DNA of 64,000 nucleotides from Typha latifolia (lineage: Eukaryota > Streptophyta > Magnoliopsida > Poales > Typhaceae): NCBI GenBank assembly GCA_019914945.1, contig CM034108.1:10356280-10420279 (forward strand), given 5' to 3'. Within the stretch, counting starts at the first letter, position 1. Every line of letters starts with the position of its first letter. This document shows, in pieces, positions 60,260-64,000 of this stretch. The position numbers were made by a program, and so were the translations under genes. The notes beneath the pieces are model-generated. The model was not told the origin of the DNA. It ran no database searches and worked only from the letters and a program-made list of their open reading frames with translations.

Positions 60260-60813
60260 TGTTATGATCCGACCATATGGGTTAAGTCGAGTCAAGTCGA
60301 GTCGAGTCAAATTAGTTAATTAGCTTTATCTTTCTGTTTTGAATTTCAAATAAATTGGATAATCTGCATGTGGATCCGATCTGTTAGGAATTTTACTCCT
60401 ATAAATAGCAGTGGACATGGGTTGATAAGGAGGATTGAATTGAGAGAAATATGAGTTTAGCCAGTTATTATTTTCGTTCTTATATTTTTACATTAACCGT
60501 TGGATTGTCTTTATCTTTATAGGAGTAGATCATAACCGTAGATCCCCTTCAAGCCTCCAAACCCTAGCCACCTCCTACCTCTAACAGCCACCCTACTGCA
60601 TGGCCGTCCACCACCCTCCGACGACCGCCACAACGTCGAAAATTACCGTTCTGCCCTCCCTGACCTTTCTCCACTATTTTATTTTTATCTTTTCACCTCG
60701 ATCTCCGATTTAGGTGAAACCAAAGCCATTAGAACCCTAACTCACGAGGCTACCTCCATCTAAATTTTCATAATCATCCTTCGGACGGATCGTTCCAGAT
60801 CTGGTCCGTAACA
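60260..60813 (+). mobile_element. 5' LTR of a Ty3/gypsy element
   Basis: It starts TGTTATGATCCGACC and ends GGTCCGTAACA, 554 bp, immediately followed by a primer-binding site. A TATAAATA box lies at 60400-60407. Related copies in the window are the solo LTR at 47245-47942 and a fragment at 40225-40412. The insertion is inside a LINE. Confidence 0.9.
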
Positions 60814-60814
60814 T

Positions 60815-60827
60815 TGGTATTAGAGCC
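60815..60827 (+). other. Primer-binding site, tRNA-iMet type
   Basis: TGGTATTAGAGCC differs at one base from the usual plant TGGTATCAGAGCC complementary to the initiator tRNA-Met 3' end. It lies one base after the LTR end, as expected for minus-strand priming. Confidence 0.9.
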
Positions 60828-60842
60828 GACATTCCTCGGAAG

Positions 60843-62710
60843 ATGGTTAACACACGTTCCAAATGTAGACAACCCATGCGTGTACTCGGAATAAAGGCCA
60901 ACGAGGAGGCATCGACCATGGAGGACCATGATCTCATCTCCGTTCTGGTGGGAGTTGATCTGGCACCCCTTCCAATCCCAGCAATTGTCGACAACGAGCC
61001 ACCGGCATGGGCAAAAGCTTTTTTTAAAGCATTTTCGGTCGAGTTGAAGGAGAACGCGAAGAAGATCCAAAAGATCCAAAAGATCCAAACCCCCTCAAAG
61101 ACTTGATCCAGGCCTTGACGAAGGCCTTACTAGCCGCCCTCCACCGACCTGCGCTGCCAGCATCGCGGGCCACGACGGGACAAAGCCAAACGCAGCCACC
61201 ATTATCAACCCATGAGGGAGGGGATGAATCGGCCCAAATCGCGGCCTCAACCCCTCCTCCGGCCACGGTGGGGACCCCTCCGGCCCTGCAGACCTTCCCA
61301 GATGCCGTTGCCATGCCGGAATTGCCCGCAATAGCGTCCGCAAGATCATCTTTCCCACCCGCAGTGGGAGCTAGGGCCGAAAACCCTAGCTTCCCACCGG
61401 CGGCTGTCCAGACGCTCACGACCCCTACCGCCACGACCTATCTCTTCCATGAGGCCCCCGCACCCGAGCCTAGGCTGCTTTTCGCGCCGGCACCGGCTGG
61501 AAGACCGCCAGCCACGGCGGTTCGTGCTGCAGCAAATCCACGGCTGGTGGTCGCAGGTCTGACGCTCCCACGGCCACCGACGGCCACGGCTGGCTTCCTA
61601 GAGCCGACTGCCGACAAGTGGTGGCCGTTGTAGCCGCCGGCGACCGTCGGATGGCCAAACCCGATAGCCACAACCACCGGAAGCTACCCCTACGTCGGGG
61701 TAGCTTCGTTGCAGTTTTTCGCCGTCACTGCTCCATTGCAGTGGGGCCATTGGTCCCTTCCGCAGCCACTAGGGGTCGGTGGACTAGCCGGCGACACACC
61801 AGGACCGCCACTGCAACAGTTTGAGCCCGAGCTCGAGTTTGGCCCTCCACCGCCGCTCACCGTCGTTCCACCGCCGCGAGGACCAGCCAGGGGTCGACTG
61901 CTGGTGATCCCCGACCGAGCCCAGCTGTCACCGCCCCCCATGCACCCTGTGGCGGCACCCCTAGGCCGAATTCCAAATTCAGCCCTAGGGTTAGGTTATT
62001 GGAATGGAGATGAAGCGCACGATTTTCGAGGCAGGCTAAATTTTTGTGAACCGGTTCAACTACCCCGTGCGAACTAGTTTGGAACCCATGAACGAAACCC
62101 TGAGCACGAGTACGAGCCCAAAGATGAATGGTGGAATGAACTGGTGGGCCTGCATCGTCAGACTGAGCCGAACCGGCGTGCAGCCCAGGGGCGACATGAG
62201 CCAAACCCGTGAGCCTATGACCCACGAGACCAGCCTCGACCCCGAGGTCACTTCGCCCGTGATGACAGACCACATTTTGGGATCCAAGCTCGGACCGTCA
62301 AAGCTTGATTTTCCAAAATTTTCGGAGGAGACCTGCTAGATTGGACCTATCTAGTGGAGCAGTTTTTCACGTACCATGACACGCCCGACCACCAGAAGGT
62401 CCAGCTAGCCTCATTTTACTTGGAGGGCGTGGCAATTAGGTGGTACCAGTCGACTGAGCGGACTCGACCATTTGAGTCTTGGCAGGACTTTGCGGATGCG
62501 ATTTGTGCTCGATTCAGTCCGACTCAGTACGAGGACTTTCAGGCCATGTTGACTAAGCTGACTCAGTCAACAATAGTTCGAGCTTACCGGGAGGAGTTCG
62601 AGCGGATATGCAACCGAGTCACTAACTGGTCTGACTCGACCCTGAAGAGTGCCTTCATTAGTGGGCTTAGGCTTGACATTCAGGCTGAGGTCAAGGCTTT
62701 GAGGCCATAA
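60843..62710 (+). pseudogene. gag region of the gypsy element (frameshifted)
   Basis: The start is MVNTRSK at 60843, just after the primer site. A Pro/Ala-rich, GC-rich stretch (61100-62000) is broken into several frames. From about 62290 the retrotransposon gag domain is clear: KLDFPKFSEE, (frame change near 62330) VEQFFTYHDTPDHQKVQLAS, YLEGVAIRWYQ, FADAICARFSPTQYEDFQA, REEFERICNR, SAFISGLRLDIQAEVKALRP and a TAA at 62708. The CCHC zinc knuckle that normally follows is missing. Not functional as it stands. Confidence 0.85.
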
Positions 62711-64000
62711 TTTTTCTTCCAGGGTGAACGAAAGATTCCTACAACCAGTATTGTCTCAGCACTTCAAGCAAATCGATTAATGAAGAAAAGATGCCCAAGC
62801 TTTTTGGCATTGGTAGTAGGCGTGGAGCGTGCAGAGCAGGAGATTCATGAACTTCAAGTGGTAAATGAATTTTCAGATGTTTTTCCTGAAGATCTACCTG
62901 GTCTTCCACCCGATAAAGAGATAGATTTCACCATAGATCTGCTCCCTGGCACTGAACCAATATCAAAGGCACACTACAGGATGGCACCAGCAGAACTTAG
63001 AGAGTTGCAGACCCAACTTCAAGAGTTGTTGGATTTAGGTTTTATTCGTCCGAGTGTATCACCTTGGGGAGCACCAGTTTTATTTGTAAAGAAGAAAGAT
63101 GGATTGATGCGTCTTTGCATTGATTATCAAGAGTTAAATAAAGTCACTATGAAGAACAAGGATCCACTACCCCGGATTGATGATCTTTTTGATCAACTGC
63201 AAGGCTCTCAGGTCTTCTCAAAAATCGATTTGAGATCGGGTTATCACCAATTGAAGATCAAGAATGAAGATATTGCAAAGACAGCATTTAGGACTCTCTA
63301 TGACCATTATGAGTTCTTTGTGATGCCTTTTGGCCTTACAAATGCACCTGCAACTTTTATGAACTTAATGAATCGGGTCTTCAAAACCTTCTTGGACCAA
63401 TTTGTTGTGATATTCATTGATGATATATTGATCTATTCCAAGAGCAGGGAAAAGCATGAGGATCATCTGAGGACAATACTTCAAACTCTTTGTGAAGAAA
63501 AGCTTTATACAAAGTTTAAGAAGTGTGAGTTTTGGTTGGATGAGGTGGCTTTTTTAGGACATATAATCAGCAAGGATAGAGTCAAGGTGGATCAAAAGAA
63601 GATCGAGGCTGTTAGCAAATGGCCGATGCCTACTTCAATATCTGAAGTACGTAGTTTCCTTAGATTGGCAGGCTACTATAGAAGGTTTGTGAAAGAATTT
63701 TCACGGATTGTCTTGCCACTTACTCACCTCATCAAAAAGGGGTGAGATTTGAGTGGTCAGATGATTGTGAAAATAGCTTCCAAGAGCTCAAGCAGAGATT
63801 GATTTCAGCTCCTATCCTTTCACTTTCAACAGAGGGCGGCAACTTTGGAATGTACAGTGATGCATCCCAACAGGGTCTCGGTTGTGTTTTGATGCAGCAT
63901 GGAAAGGTGATAGCTTATGCATCTAGACAACTTAAGATTCATAAGAAGAACTATCCTACTCATGACCTTGAGTTGGCTATGGTGGTTTTTGCACTAAAGA
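62711..64000 (+). pseudogene. pol of the gypsy element (RT and RNase H start), Tekay/Del-like
   Basis: After the gag stop the same frame continues [16 protein letters not shown], the linker that in relatives follows the protease, then [71 protein letters not shown], the RT active site [21 protein letters not shown] and [15 protein letters not shown]. The frame stops at 63743-63745; loss of one G there shifts the frame, after which [13 protein letters not shown] and the RNase H start [14 protein letters not shown] continue to the window end. Sequence style fits chromovirus-type gypsy elements. Protease is absent; integrase and 3' LTR are outside the window. Confidence 0.88.

Noticed and set aside
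61709..62273. GC-rich open frames on both strands in the gypsy gag region
   Set aside because: They fall in the Pro/Ala-rich linker of gag; no separate gene is indicated.

Overview
The window is nuclear DNA from a flowering plant. The protein-coding genes have introns with GT-AG borders and AT-rich spacers, the retroelements have plant-type tRNA-iMet primer sites, and the plastid or mitochondrial genes carry N-terminal targeting leaders. GC-rich first exons beside AT-rich introns hint at a monocot, but the sequence alone does not prove this. There are no bacterial features, CRISPR arrays or operons. I recognise six host genes with a complete coding region, one truncated gene copy, and one first exon whose remainder lies outside the window. 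Transposon remains account for much of the rest.

Layout, 1-31 kb: AT-rich spacer; a plastid RidA deaminase gene (1809-4494, +, six exons); degenerate LINE, MITE and hAT-like repeats; a broken FAR1/MULE transposase (10.6-11.4 kb) and an opposing TE-type ORF (11.7-12.1 kb); a neuroguidin/LCP5 gene of the Sas10/Utp3/C1D family (15661-22598, +, eight exons, the last with only nine coding bases); an intronless S40 senescence-regulator gene (26565-26990, -) with a TATA box and G-box/ABRE motifs.

Layout, 31-54 kb: a small intronless gene for an MGSC-starting protein (31096-31401, +); repeats including a 430-bp tandem duplication and a fold-back MITE; nested LTR fragments (37.4-40.4 kb). Then comes the most informative locus, with everything on the minus strand: STAY-GREEN-LIKE (SGRL, 41414-43265), an exon-1-only copy of organellar protein-only RNase P (44503-45639), an exonless remnant of the SGRL 5' region (45.8-46.9 kb) carrying a SINE, a solo gypsy LTR with a perfect target-site duplication, and the full six-exon PRORP gene (49388-53546). 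Homology across this block shows a tandem duplication of [SGRL intron 1 to PRORP] followed by complementary loss, so each repeat unit keeps one intact gene.

Layout, 54-64 kb: the 5' part of a LINE (ORF1 with a CCHC knuckle, plus the start of ORF2) ends about 350 bp upstream of the first exon of a MATE transporter (56992-57273, +). Its presumed first intron holds the 3' half of another LINE, itself split by an hAT-like element, and then a Ty3/gypsy (Tekay/Del-like) element whose 5' LTR, primer-binding site, gag and reverse transcriptase run to the window end. In this element gag joins pol directly, with the zinc knuckle and protease missing.

I found no clearly new biochemical system. The best leads are the duplicated SGRL-PRORP locus with its nuclease-less PRORP reading frame, the 3'-terminal micro-coding exon of neuroguidin, and a possible organellar group II intron fragment in a neuroguidin intron.
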